Shown: in pieces, positions 52,783 through 62,235 of the stretch
Layout of the letters: each line of letters begins with the position of its first letter
Numbering within the stretch: the stretch's first letter is position 1
Source of the DNA: Campylobacteraceae bacterium
GTDB lineage: Bacteria > Campylobacterota > Campylobacteria > Campylobacterales > Arcobacteraceae
Length of the DNA: 64,000 nucleotides
Direction of reading: 5' to 3'
Assembly: GCA_013215945.1 (NCBI GenBank)
Contig: JABSOM010000015.1
Coordinates: forward strand, 1 to 64,000
Notes under the pieces: generated by a model
Database searches by the model: none
What the model saw: the letters and a program-made list of their open reading frames with translations, nothing else
What the model was told of the DNA's origin: nothing
Position numbers and translations under genes: made by a program

Positions 52783-53469
52783 ATGCTATTTAATGGTTTC
52801 AAAAAAGAAGCATTAGAATTTTTAGAAGAAATAAAACACAATAACAACAAAATATGGTTTGAAGAAAACAGACATCGTTGGAAAGAAGTCATACTAGAGC
52901 CAAATATTGCTTATATTGAAGAAATGGGTGAACATTTAATTGCTTTGGTTCCAAATATTAAAGCAATTCCTAAAGTATCAGGCTCATTATTCAAAATCTA
53001 CAGAGATGTACGCTTTTCAAAAGATAAAACACCTATTAAAACAAAGATAGGATTAATGTTTTGGCAAGGCAATGCACACAGAATGCAATCTGCTTCATTT
53101 TATATGCAATACACCTCTAGCGAAGTTTTATTAGCAAGTGGAATAAGAACCTTTAAAAAAGACTTATTACAAGCCTATAGAGAATATATTAAAATAGAAA
53201 AAAATGCACAAGAATTAGATTCTATATTAAAAGATTTATCATGCAAAGGAATAAAAATTTCTCCAACATATTATAAGCGTTATCCTCTAGGTTTCAAAAA
53301 AGAAGATGATTTGGCTTATCTTTCTTTGTACAATTGTCTTTTTGCTTATAAAACCCATAAACCAAATAAAACGTTTTTTTCAAAAAAAATTATTACATCT
53401 AATTATAAGTTTTATGAAGAATGTTTGCCCTTGCATAATTGGTTATATGAACTAAGCCTTGTATCCTAA
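52783..53469 (+). CDS. DUF2461 (TIGR02453) family protein
   Basis: 228 aa. 'FLEEIKHNNNKIWFEENRHRWKE', 'FKIYRDVRFSKDKTPIKTKIG' and 'FYMQYTSSEVLLASGI' are the family signatures. Members occur widely in bacteria and fungi, have a conserved basic pocket and no established reaction. Cytosolic. Its 3' end overlaps the convergent degenerate EAL gene by 18 bases. Confidence 0.9.
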   Translation: MLFNGFKKEALEFLEEIKHNNNKIWFEENRHRWKEVILEPNIAYIEEMGEHLIALVPNIKAIPKVSGSLFKIYRDVRFSKDKTPIKTKIGLMFWQGNAHRMQSASFYMQYTSSEVLLASGIRTFKKDLLQAYREYIKIEKNAQELDSILKDLSCKGIKISPTYYKRYPLGFKKEDDLAYLSLYNCLFAYKTHKPNKTFFSKKIITSNYKFYEECLPLHNWLYELSLVS

Positions 53470-54663
53470 AATTCTTTTTCCTTGTGAATAAGGAATTTTT
53501 AATTCTTGTAAAATAACAATATTTTTTTCATTTTTTACATAAGGTGCTATCATTTTAATATTTTGTGCTCTTGCAAATTCATTGGCTGTTTTTAAGAACT
53601 GTTTAGAAAAATAATTCGTATACAAGCTATTAATTAAGCTCTCATCAATTCTTATAATATCAGGATCAAATAAAAGAAGGCGCTCAAAAGAAGCAGATGA
53701 ATGAATGAATTTATTCAAAGAGAACTTAACACCGAACTCTTTTACTTTTAGGATAAAACGTTTGATAAGGGAAAAATCATTTATTTTATTTTCTTCTAAT
53801 AAATTAAATACAATATTATGACAGTATTTTTTATTCTCATAAAGTAAAAGATAAATATAAGCCCGCATTTCAATGTTTTCTATATCACTTAAACACAAGT
53901 CAATATTTAAGTATCCTTTCGTATTTGTAAGTATTTTAAAAGAGTATTCAAGTAGATCTTTTGATACGCCTTGTTTTTCATCTTCTTTATGCATTAAGAG
54001 TAGATAATTATAAGGACTAAGAATATTGTTATTACTGTCTTTTAAATCAAGAAAATATTCATAATATTCTGCTTTATTATTCCTATTATTGATAATAGGA
54101 ATACAATAAGAAAATAAAGAATAAGATTTAAACCTTGTTTTATTTTTAATTAACGTTTTTTTGATGCTTGGATAATATTTAGGTATATAAGAAGAATCAT
54201 TGGCATAATAAACATTTTTTTGTCTTTTCCGTACTTCTTTTAAACCTTGTTTTGCATCAGCAAATAGTTTATACTTGCCTATTGCATAAGATAAATCTAT
54301 ATTTAAATCATACTTTGAATTTTCAATTAACAAATAAGATTCATTTACTTTTTCAACAAATTCATCAAAAAAACCAAGTAATTCTTTTTTTAAGGTATTA
54401 AATGAACATAAATCACATATTAATGCAAAGATACCCTCACCTAAAATATATGTTTTATCAAACAATTTTTTATGATTTTGAAGTTCTAGAAGTTTTTTTG
54501 AAAAACAGATTTCTATGTCCATAATTTTATCTTTGGCATAAAATTGTTTTATCATATTAAAGTCTTTTACAGATACAAGTACTAATAAGGACAAATTTAC
54601 TTTTTCTATACTATCTTTGAGCTTATTTTCGTTGTTTTTATAAATATTATTTATTTTAGCCAT
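53452..54663 (-). CDS. Degenerate GGDEF-EAL pseudoenzyme, paralogue of the 50.3-kb protein
   Basis: 403 aa, lacking the receiver and PAS parts of its paralogue but co-linear from 'NLSLLVLVSVKDF' onward. Compared with the EAL protein: Asn491 position is Asp (NIDLCLS), Glu523 is Asn (VFNLLEE), Asp-Asp is Asn-Lys (SLNKFIHSSAS), Lys574 is Arg (RIDESLI) and Glu610 is Pro (IAPYVKN); only the first Glu remains, in EYF. The GGDEF signature reads GEGIF. The frame is intact over 400 codons, so the protein is kept, probably as a binding or regulatory partner. Confidence 0.85.
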   Translation of the reverse strand: MAKINNIYKNNENKLKDSIEKVNLSLLVLVSVKDFNMIKQFYAKDKIMDIEICFSKKLLELQNHKKLFDKTYILGEGIFALICDLCSFNTLKKELLGFFDEFVEKVNESYLLIENSKYDLNIDLSYAIGKYKLFADAKQGLKEVRKRQKNVYYANDSSYIPKYYPSIKKTLIKNKTRFKSYSLFSYCIPIINNRNNKAEYYEYFLDLKDSNNNILSPYNYLLLMHKEDEKQGVSKDLLEYSFKILTNTKGYLNIDLCLSDIENIEMRAYIYLLLYENKKYCHNIVFNLLEENKINDFSLIKRFILKVKEFGVKFSLNKFIHSSASFERLLLFDPDIIRIDESLINSLYTNYFSKQFLKTANEFARAQNIKMIAPYVKNEKNIVILQELKIPYSQGKRILGYKA

Positions 54664-54727
54664 TACAATACCCTATTTTCTATGTAAAGGATATCAATAA
54701 ATCACTTAAAATAAAGTTAAAAGTTAT

Positions 54728-56035
54728 TTACTTATTATTTAAAGTATTTGAAGAAATTATATTTTTTGGTTTTACTCCCATATTTAAAAATTCTTCACTG
54801 CGTTTAATTAAGTTTCCATTTCCTTGTGATAACTTATTAGTGGCAGCTTCATAAGATTTTTGTGTTCTATTTATATGCAGTCCGATATCTTCCATATCTT
54901 TTACAAAAGAATAAAACTTATCGTATAATTGTCCCGCTTTTTTAGAAATTAGCAGGGCATTTTCATTTTGATGCTCATAACGCCAGATATTTTCAATTGT
55001 ACGTAAACTAACATACAAAGAAGAAGGAGAAACCAGCATAATATTATGTTCAAAAGCATTTTGAAATAAAACAGAATCTTTTGAGGTTGCGAGCATAAAT
55101 GCACCTTCAATTGGAATAAACAAGAGCACAAAATCCAAAGAATTTACGGCTTTTATATCTTCGTACTTTTTAGAACTTAAGTCCTTAATATGTTTTGAAA
55201 TAGACTTTATTAACTCTTTTTCGTAGAATACTTTGTCTTCTTTTTTATCATGTTCAATATATTTACTATAAGAAAGCAATGAAACTTTAGAATCAATCAC
55301 TATGTCTTTATTTTGAGGTAAATGTACAATTACATCTGGTCTTAGGCGTTTCCCGTCATTTGAAGTATAAGAACCTTGGGTGCTGTATTCTATACCTTCT
55401 CTAAGACCCGTTTGCTCCAAAATTTTAGACAATATCATTTCGCCCCAATCCCCTTGGGTTTTATTTTCACCTTTTAAAGCTTTTGTTAAATTGATTGCAT
55501 CATCCGATATTTTTAAATTTAAATCTTTTAGTGTTTTAATCTCGTTTAACAAAGACGATCTTTGTTTTGTTTCTTCTATATAGATTGCATTAACTCTTTG
55601 GTTAAAGCCTGCTAATTGTTCTTTTAAGGGTGTAAGAACTAAGGATAAATTATCATTGGATTTTCTTGTATTTTCATCAAAAATTTTTGAAGAAATTAAT
55701 TCAAATTCTTTTTTGATTTCTAATTTAGATTCTTCTAATAATAAGAGTTTTTGAGCATAAGAATTTTGTTCATTTTCTTGAATCTTATTATAGTACTTTT
55801 CTTTTTCTTCATATTTAGAAGATAAAGCTTCTATTTCAAAGTCTTTTTCTTTTAATAAAGAAGCAGACTTATTTAACTCTTGTTTATAGGTATTATGTAG
55901 ATTTTGTATATTTAGTTCATATTCAAAAAGTTTTTTTTGTATTTTTTTGTCATACAACAATTTAAAAAGAAGACAAATAAGCAAAAAAGAAAATACTAAA
56001 ACAAGTGCTAAAATAAGAAAGTCATTTTTAAGCAT
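54728..56035 (-). CDS. rmuC: DNA recombination protein RmuC
   Basis: 435 aa from the ATG at 56035, which overlaps the M48 gene's end; an earlier in-frame start (56086) would read through more of that gene. N-terminal membrane anchor (about 7-26), a long coiled coil (about 30-180), then the RmuC nuclease-like domain with 'GDWGEMILSKILEQTGLREG', 'LRPDVIVHLP', 'IVIDSKVSL' and 'LFIPIEGAF'. The DxK arrangement in VIDSKV fits a PD-(D/E)XK fold. RmuC limits inversions between short repeats. Confidence 0.95.
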   Translation of the reverse strand: MLKNDFLILALVLVFSFLLICLLFKLLYDKKIQKKLFEYELNIQNLHNTYKQELNKSASLLKEKDFEIEALSSKYEEKEKYYNKIQENEQNSYAQKLLLLEESKLEIKKEFELISSKIFDENTRKSNDNLSLVLTPLKEQLAGFNQRVNAIYIEETKQRSSLLNEIKTLKDLNLKISDDAINLTKALKGENKTQGDWGEMILSKILEQTGLREGIEYSTQGSYTSNDGKRLRPDVIVHLPQNKDIVIDSKVSLLSYSKYIEHDKKEDKVFYEKELIKSISKHIKDLSSKKYEDIKAVNSLDFVLLFIPIEGAFMLATSKDSVLFQNAFEHNIMLVSPSSLYVSLRTIENIWRYEHQNENALLISKKAGQLYDKFYSFVKDMEDIGLHINRTQKSYEAATNKLSQGNGNLIKRSEEFLNMGVKPKNIISSNTLNNK

Positions 56036-57281
56036 TGTCTGTATTAACACCTTTATCTGCTTTATTGTCGTCTTTGTGAATATCATGTCCCAGTTCTTTA
56101 AAACGCTCAGTTAATGGCGGATGTGAATAATAAAAGAAAATATATAAAGGATGTGCTAAAGGAAAAGATTTGTTTTCATTTGCAAGTTTTAATAAAGCAT
56201 TCACTAGGTCTTCTTTACTTTGTAGTTTTGAACCAAATTCATCTGCTGCATATTCATTGTGTCTGGAAATCAAGGAAATTAAAGGCATCAAAAAAAATGA
56301 AAAAATAGGTGAAAACATTAAAAATACAATAATTATAGAGTAAGGTTCATTGTTTAGTTTCATTTGTAAAAATAATTCTTCACTTAAATTTCCAAAAAAA
56401 GCAAAAAATACAAACATAATTAAACCCATGATTCCTATATTTTTAAGAATGTCTCCATTTTTAAAATGTCCTAATTCATGGCCTAAAACAGCCAATAATT
56501 CATTGTGACTTAATTTTTCTATCAAAGTATCGTATAAAACAACTCGTTTAGTACTTCCTAATCCTCCAAAATAAGCGTTTAATCTATTATCACGTTTGGA
56601 AGCATCAATTGAGAAAACACCTGAACTTTTAAAATCAACCGCTTGTAATAATTTTTCAATTTTTTCTTCAAGCTCTTTGTCTTTTAAAGACTCAAATTTA
56701 TCAAACATTTTATCTCTAATAATAGGATATAACATATTAATTAAAATAATTACAGAGAAAATAAAAACAAAACCCCAAATCCACCAAAAAGCCAAATGTT
56801 CAATAATCAGTGAAATTCCGGCAATTACAGCAGATCCAAAGACTAAAAATAAAAGCGTACTTTTAATGGTGTCTTTTATATACAAAGAAACCGTCATATT
56901 GGAAAATTCATATTTTTTATCCAAAGAAAAAACTTTATATATTTCAAAAGGCATAGATAAAATAGAATTTATAATAATAAATATATTCACAAAAATCACT
57001 GCTTTAAGCCACAAACTCTCAATTACTATACTTGAATCTAAAAATTCAAGACCAAAAGAAATCCACGCAAAAAAGATGATAAATTCATAAAAAGAGGAAA
57101 GAATCGTCATTTTTTCTTTTTCAATCGCGTAATTCCCAGCTATTTCATATCTTGTTTCATCCAAGATAACAGGTTTTAATTTTTTTGCTTTTTTTATAAA
57201 AGCAACTTGCATAAATGAAGTATAAATATTTACTGTAAAATATATACAATAAGCAATAATAAAATATTCTAACACATACAA
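56028..57281 (-). CDS. M48 family zinc metallopeptidase (Ste24/CAAX protease-like)
   Basis: 417 aa with several membrane helices (near 5-25, 62-82, 92-110, 142-162, 166-186, and two more after the active site). Active-site HELGH (His268, Glu269, His272) and a downstream third ligand Glu in HNEYAADEFG. 'NAYFGGLGSTKRVVLYDTL' is the family signature before it. Probably an inner-membrane quality-control protease. The last bases overlap the rmuC start. Confidence 0.93.
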   Translation of the reverse strand: MYVLEYFIIAYCIYFTVNIYTSFMQVAFIKKAKKLKPVILDETRYEIAGNYAIEKEKMTILSSFYEFIIFFAWISFGLEFLDSSIVIESLWLKAVIFVNIFIIINSILSMPFEIYKVFSLDKKYEFSNMTVSLYIKDTIKSTLLFLVFGSAVIAGISLIIEHLAFWWIWGFVFIFSVIILINMLYPIIRDKMFDKFESLKDKELEEKIEKLLQAVDFKSSGVFSIDASKRDNRLNAYFGGLGSTKRVVLYDTLIEKLSHNELLAVLGHELGHFKNGDILKNIGIMGLIMFVFFAFFGNLSEELFLQMKLNNEPYSIIIVFLMFSPIFSFFLMPLISLISRHNEYAADEFGSKLQSKEDLVNALLKLANENKSFPLAHPLYIFFYYSHPPLTERFKELGHDIHKDDNKADKGVNTDNA

Positions 57282-57334
57282 TCCTTAGGTATTTTTTGTA
57301 TTATAGCAAAGCTAAATAAACAATGCTTATGATT

Positions 57335-57817
57335 TTAGTTTTTTAACGTTTTTTGTAAAAATAATTGTGCTTTATTTATGTTTTTTGAATCATCAGAGAA
57401 CATAATTATTTCGTAGTTTCCTTTAAAAGCATTTTTATTTAAATTAAGACTTCCAAACATTAATACATCCTTGTCAAATAAAATAAAAGAAGCATTCATT
57501 CTTGTTCTAATTAATTTCACATCTATCTTATTTTTTCTTAATAAGTTTACAATACTGCTCTTATTGTTTTTATTAAAGTCTAAATACACTGTAATATCTA
57601 AGTTTTTTCTTTTTTTTGCTCTAATTAAATCTATAGCAATCTTTTTGTAGTTAAACTCATTCATCACAATTAAAATGCTTTTTCTAGAAATATTGATTTC
57701 TTTTAATAATCTTGCACTTACCGCTTCTTTGTCACCAGGAAGAAAAAAAAGTTTATCGCTTGCATTAATATTAGTAAAAAACACAACAAACAGTAAAAAA
57801 CTTATTAAAAGTCTCAT
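57335..57817 (-). CDS. Secreted PLD-superfamily-like protein lacking the HKD residues
   Basis: 160 aa. Signal peptide about 1-19. The fold resembles Nuc-type phospholipase D proteins: 'SILIVMNEFNYKKIAIDLIRA', 'DITVYLDFN', then 'MNASFILFDKDVLMFGSLNLN'. In active members the last segment has His-x-Lys before the Asp and GSxN; here Asn108 and Ser110 occupy the His and Lys positions, so nuclease or lipase activity is unlikely. Overlaps the YbgC gene stop by four bases. Confidence 0.72.
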   Translation of the reverse strand: MRLLISFLLFVVFFTNINASDKLFFLPGDKEAVSARLLKEINISRKSILIVMNEFNYKKIAIDLIRAKKRKNLDITVYLDFNKNNKSSIVNLLRKNKIDVKLIRTRMNASFILFDKDVLMFGSLNLNKNAFKGNYEIIMFSDDSKNINKAQLFLQKTLKN

Positions 57818-58179
57818 GCTAAAACTTCATACATATCATCAGGAATACGAAAAGGTTTTAAATCTTTTACATAAACAGCTAGAATACTTGCTTTAAACAG
57901 TAAAACATCATCTCTATAGATATCTTGTTGTAATAGCAAAGAAGTAAATTTTCGTTTAACTAAGGTAGTTTTTACTTCAATTATATCTCCTAAAACAGCA
58001 GGTTTTATGAAATCACATTCGATTTTTTTTACAACAAAAAATTCATTATTATTTTTTTGAGGACTTAAGTTCTTTGAGAAAAAAAGCTCTGATCTGGCTC
58101 TTTCACAGAATTTTATATAATTCGTATGATAAACAACTCCACCGGCATCGGTATCTTCATAATATATTCGTATTTTCAT
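57814..58179 (-). CDS. ybgC: YbgC-type acyl-CoA thioesterase
   Basis: 121 aa hot-dog fold. 'YYEDTDAGGVVYHTNYIKFCERARSE' contains the catalytic Asp of the 4-hydroxybenzoyl-CoA thioesterase/YbgC family. It hydrolyses acyl-CoA or acyl-ACP and in proteobacteria is linked to envelope phospholipid metabolism with Tol-Pal; here no tol genes are adjacent. First gene of a two-gene unit with the PLD-like protein. Confidence 0.93.
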   Translation of the reverse strand: MKIRIYYEDTDAGGVVYHTNYIKFCERARSELFFSKNLSPQKNNNEFFVVKKIECDFIKPAVLGDIIEVKTTLVKRKFTSLLLQQDIYRDDVLLFKASILAVYVKDLKPFRIPDDMYEVLA

Positions 58180-58240
58180 TAAAATAATCCTATTTCTATT
58201 CTTGTCTTCAGTATACTATTCTAGGGTTAAGATAAGCTAA

Positions 58241-60151
58241 TTAGATACTAGGATTGTTATTAATAGGTAATTTTATTTTAAACACACAGCCTTGATGCAC
58301 TGTTTTTTCGTAATCGTAAGTGATGTTATTGACTTCTATACTGCCTTTAAACTGTTTTGATATAATTTCTCTGCCTAAATATAAACTAGTACCTGTACCC
58401 AAATGTTGTTTTTTAGTTGTAAAATAAGGCTCAAAGATTCTTTCCAGAAACTCTTTTTTAATGCCCAAAGCATTGTCTTTTATGCAAATAATGGCAAAAT
58501 CGTTTTCTTTAATAATATCAATAAAAACAAAACGTTTATATTCTTTTCCCCCATGAACAAAAGCTTCTTTTGAATTGTTCAAAATATTTAAGAAAATTTG
58601 CATTAATTCTATTTCATTCCCCGTAATATTTACATCTTCTAGGTTTAAAATCAGTTTTATATTCGACTCTTCATATTTTGAGAAAATTAGTTTTTGTGTT
58701 TTAAGAAAGGTTTTTTTTAAATTGAAAATAATGTTTTCATTTTTTGCTTTAAAAAAATCTCTAAAAGTATCAATAGTTTGTGATAATTGTTTCGTATTGC
58801 TTAAGATGATACGAATAGATTCTCTAAATTGTTTTTCATCTAAAAATTTATATTCATGCTGTAGCTCCATTCCACTGGCAGCTACAGAAATTGCTGATAA
58901 GGGTTGTCTCCATTGATGTGCAATATTTTCAAGCATTTCACCCATAGATGCTAATTTTAAATTAAGAGATAAGGTTTTTTCTCTGTTTTTAACTTCTGTT
59001 AAATCTAAAATTGCAAGTATTTTGAATTTTTTCTTTGACGAAATAAAAATATCTTCTTTTAATAACATACAAAATGTTTCTGCATTTTTTTTGACACCAA
59101 AAACTTCATAAGAATCTCTGTACTTCTTTATACTGTTTGTTAAAACTAAACCTTGCGATTGTTTTGCAATAAAATAAGCAGGTTTTTTACCCAAAACTTC
59201 TACTTTAGAATCAAAACCAAATAGTTTTAAACATTCATAGTTGATTTCGGTACATTTATCATTTTCAAATACAATCAGGGCTTCAAGAGTGGAGTTAATA
59301 AGTGCATGAAACTCATTTATGCGCGTATTTAAAGCTTCTTTTGTGAGTAATAATTTATCGTTGTGTGCCTCTAATTCTAAGGTCCTTGTTTTTATTTTTG
59401 CTTCTAAACCCAAATTATTGTCTTGTAATTCTTGAATTAATATTTTATTTTTAAAAAAAAGTTCGTTAAAAGCACTTGCCATGTCGCCAATCTCATTTTT
59501 ATTGTTTAATGTTATCTTAGTGTATAAAATACTGTTATTCATATTTTTCATTTGTTTTGAAATAATACGAATAGGATGAATGATTAACTTATTTAACAAA
59601 GTATTGATTAAAATAAAAATGATAAGGATTAAAGAAAACAAAAAAACATACACAAATAATTCAATTTTACTCATTAAAGATACAAATTCATCTACTGAAT
59701 AATAAATAACTAATTTTCCCCATGTTTTATTGATAGCTCTAATGTCATATTCAAAAGCAATGGCTCTTTTTCCATGGTACATAAACTGATATTCATCAAA
59801 ATATAAAGTATTTTTTTTATCAAAATACTTTATATCAAAAGAGGAAGCTTGTTTGTTTTGATAGATTAAAACATTCTGTTCATCAAAAGCAGCAATATGA
59901 AGTATTCCATCAAGACTTTGCAAATCCATACAGGTTGCTTTAATAGAGTCATATTGTTTTAAAATAAAATCATTGATTAAAATGCCAGAACTTAACTTCA
60001 TAAAACTTTGAACAGAAACATTTATATTAGCAAAAACTTTCGCTTCTAATTCTTTTTTCAATGGATTCAAAAAGAGCACAAAAATAAGACATAAAATAAT
60101 AAATAACAATAATAAACTATAGGAAAATTGCTGTTTTAGTGTATTTTTCAT
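58241..60151 (-). CDS. Membrane sensor histidine kinase paired with a periplasmic binding protein
   Basis: 636 aa. Membrane segment about 12-30, periplasmic sensor about 31-160 (Cache-like), second segment about 164-187, HAMP about 188-242, coiled coil, PAS about 283-388 and phosphoacceptor His412 in IAHQWRQPLSA. The ATPase domain has NILNNSKEAF, DNALGIK, IFEPYFTTK and GTGTSLYLG, where GTGLGL is changed to GTGTSL. It lies four bases after the binding-protein gene, so ligand-loaded binding protein may be its signal. Confidence 0.88.
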   Translation of the reverse strand: MKNTLKQQFSYSLLLLFIILCLIFVLFLNPLKKELEAKVFANINVSVQSFMKLSSGILINDFILKQYDSIKATCMDLQSLDGILHIAAFDEQNVLIYQNKQASSFDIKYFDKKNTLYFDEYQFMYHGKRAIAFEYDIRAINKTWGKLVIYYSVDEFVSLMSKIELFVYVFLFSLILIIFILINTLLNKLIIHPIRIISKQMKNMNNSILYTKITLNNKNEIGDMASAFNELFFKNKILIQELQDNNLGLEAKIKTRTLELEAHNDKLLLTKEALNTRINEFHALINSTLEALIVFENDKCTEINYECLKLFGFDSKVEVLGKKPAYFIAKQSQGLVLTNSIKKYRDSYEVFGVKKNAETFCMLLKEDIFISSKKKFKILAILDLTEVKNREKTLSLNLKLASMGEMLENIAHQWRQPLSAISVAASGMELQHEYKFLDEKQFRESIRIILSNTKQLSQTIDTFRDFFKAKNENIIFNLKKTFLKTQKLIFSKYEESNIKLILNLEDVNITGNEIELMQIFLNILNNSKEAFVHGGKEYKRFVFIDIIKENDFAIICIKDNALGIKKEFLERIFEPYFTTKKQHLGTGTSLYLGREIISKQFKGSIEVNNITYDYEKTVHQGCVFKIKLPINNNPSI

Positions 60152-60155
60152 AAAT

Positions 60156-61253
60156 TCAAAAGCTTTTTATGGTTTCAACATAAGAAACCTTATTATTTAC
60201 GAACTTTACTATAATTTTATCTTTATTTACGGGGTCACCATTTATATCAAAACTTATATTTCCTGTAGCACCTTTAAAGTTTTTGGTTAAAAGTAAAGCT
60301 TTTTGTATTTTTAAAGGATCAAAAGATTCTGTTCTTTTGATGGCATCCATTAAAAGCATCACCGCATCATAAGTCAGAAGTGCTCCAGAACCTTGAATTT
60401 TTGTTAATTGAGGCAATATTTTTTTTGATATTTCATTGTTATTGTCTTTATGCCAATGGGTTACAAAATAATTTCCATTAATCTTATTGGAATATTCATA
60501 CATAATCTTACTCCAAGAATCAAAACCAACAAATATTTTTGACAGCCCCATATCATAAGCTTGTTCAATCAATAAAGCACTTTTAAAACTTTTCTCACTT
60601 AAAACAACAATATCGGGTTTTTTTTCTTTGATAACAGCAATAATATTTTTAAAATTACTGGTACTTTTATTATATTTTAGAACATCTAAAATATTAATAT
60701 TAAAATTCTTAAAACTTTTTTGAATTTCTTTATTTAGAGAAATAGAATGGTTACTGGAAATATTTTCTAAAACAATAACCGTTTTTGCTTTTAAAGAAGT
60801 AGAGATAAATTTGGCAAGAGCTTTGCTTTGTGAGATATCCACATAACACACTCTAAAAATAAAATTTCCTATTTTACTCAAAGCTGGATTGGTTGAAAAG
60901 TTAGAAATCATAGGAATTTTTTTATCCTGTAATATCTTAGCCATTGCAATACTATGAGAACTCCAAACAGAACCAATAACAGCAGAGACTTTTAACTCGT
61001 CTGCTTTTAGGGCAGCTTGCATGGAGCCTAAAGCCGTACTTTTGTTATCTAGTTCATGAAGAATAATTTGTTTTCCTAAAATACCGCCGGTTTTGTTTAT
61101 CAAATTTACAGTAATTCTAAGAGCTTCAATAGAATAAAAATTTCCTTTTGCTGCTTTTCCAGTATGAGAAAAAATACCGGCAATATGCAAAGAATCCTGG
61201 GCAAAAAGTGATTTTAACAATAAAGTAAATAGAAAAAAATATTTTAGATACAT
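60156..61253 (-). CDS. Periplasmic branched-chain-amino-acid-type binding protein (Peripla_BP_6)
   Basis: 365 aa. Signal peptide about 1-18 (ends LFAQ), then 'SLHIAGIFSHTGKAAKGNFYSIEALRITVNLINKTGGILGK', the LivJ/AmiC-like opening, 'VIGSVWSSHSIAMAKIL' and 'VLSEKSFKSALLI'. No transporter genes follow; the next gene is a histidine kinase. It may therefore act as a sensor subunit, as LuxP and similar proteins do, rather than in uptake. The ligand, possibly an amino acid or amide, is unknown. Confidence 0.88.
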   Translation of the reverse strand: MYLKYFFLFTLLLKSLFAQDSLHIAGIFSHTGKAAKGNFYSIEALRITVNLINKTGGILGKQIILHELDNKSTALGSMQAALKADELKVSAVIGSVWSSHSIAMAKILQDKKIPMISNFSTNPALSKIGNFIFRVCYVDISQSKALAKFISTSLKAKTVIVLENISSNHSISLNKEIQKSFKNFNINILDVLKYNKSTSNFKNIIAVIKEKKPDIVVLSEKSFKSALLIEQAYDMGLSKIFVGFDSWSKIMYEYSNKINGNYFVTHWHKDNNNEISKKILPQLTKIQGSGALLTYDAVMLLMDAIKRTESFDPLKIQKALLLTKNFKGATGNISFDINGDPVNKDKIIVKFVNNKVSYVETIKSF

Positions 61254-61490
61254 CTTAAAAACTCCTTTTACTATAGATATAAAAGATTAATAATTTTATT
61301 ATGAGAAAGTATAATGATATTAAATTAATTTAATATAAGTTTTTAAAAAAAATATTGTCTTTTTTTAGAAAACTGTTTTTTTTGTGGATTCTTTTGTAAC
61401 AAAAAACCAATAATTCCTAGCTTTGGCTTTTTAATTCTATTTTATTAGAGCAAATTTTATATACTGTTATATATAAAAAGAAGGTTCAAT

Positions 61491-62189
61491 ATGAAAGAAT
61501 TTCAAGAAGAAATAATACAAACATTTAATGAAATGTATTTAGTAGAAACACTCAATTTAAACAATAAATGTATTTTAGACTTAGGTTGCGGCAATGCCAA
61601 AATCACTAAAGAAATAAAAAATAATGGATTTGATAGAAGTATATATGCTTGTGAAATAGATATAATACAACATAAGAAAAACTTACTTAATAATGATGGT
61701 ATTATTTACAAACCTTATGGTGCAGAAGAATTAGGCTTCAATGATGAGACTTTTGATATGGTATTCATGTTCAAATCTTTTCATCACATACCTAAAAATT
61801 TAATGAAACAGGCTTTGAGTGAAATAAAAAGAGTTTTAAAACCCAATGGATTATTATATATTTCTGAGCCACTTTTTAAAGGAAAACACAATGAATTAAT
61901 TGCTATGTTTCATAATGAAAAAGAAGTAAGAGCAGAAGCTTTTTTAAGCATAGAACAAGCGGTGAAAGAAGAAAAATTTAAACTCTTTCAAGAGATATTT
62001 TTTAATGCTGAAATAAGTTATAATTCATTTGAAGAATTTAGTCTTAAACATATTAATCAATCCTATAACAACAATGAATTAAAAGAAGAACTTTACTTAA
62101 AAATCAAAGAAAAATATCTTGAATATTCTAAGAATGATAAAGCAGAATTTCTAAAACCTTTTAGGGTAGATATTTTACAAAAAATCTAA
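61491..62189 (+). CDS. Class I S-adenosylmethionine-dependent methyltransferase
   Basis: 232 aa. Motif I ILDLGCGNAKITKEI, an acidic ACEID ribose-binding end, 'FDMVFMFKSFHHIP' and 'EIKRVLKPNGLLYISEP', the UbiE/methyltransf_11 pattern. The C-terminal third is helical and probably defines the substrate, which I cannot name. ATG with AGAAGG site after TATATAAA-rich sequence. It is followed by ligA with its own promoter. Confidence 0.87.
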   Translation: MKEFQEEIIQTFNEMYLVETLNLNNKCILDLGCGNAKITKEIKNNGFDRSIYACEIDIIQHKKNLLNNDGIIYKPYGAEELGFNDETFDMVFMFKSFHHIPKNLMKQALSEIKRVLKPNGLLYISEPLFKGKHNELIAMFHNEKEVRAEAFLSIEQAVKEEKFKLFQEIFFNAEISYNSFEEFSLKHINQSYNNNELKEELYLKIKEKYLEYSKNDKAEFLKPFRVDILQKI

Positions 62190-62211
62190 GCCTAGAGTAA
62201 AACATTTTAGA

Positions 62212-62217
62212 TACAAT
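62212..62217 (+). promoter_or_regulatory. -10 box of ligA promoter
   Basis: TACAAT within TTTTAGATACAAT, differing by one base from the argG and dnaJ promoter phrase; 27 bases before the ligA ATG. Confidence 0.55.
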
Positions 62218-62235
62218 AAAAAAAATCAATTATGA

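Noticed and set aside
56596-57090. 164-codon plus-strand frame
   Set aside because: Antisense to the M48 protease membrane region; no start signal.
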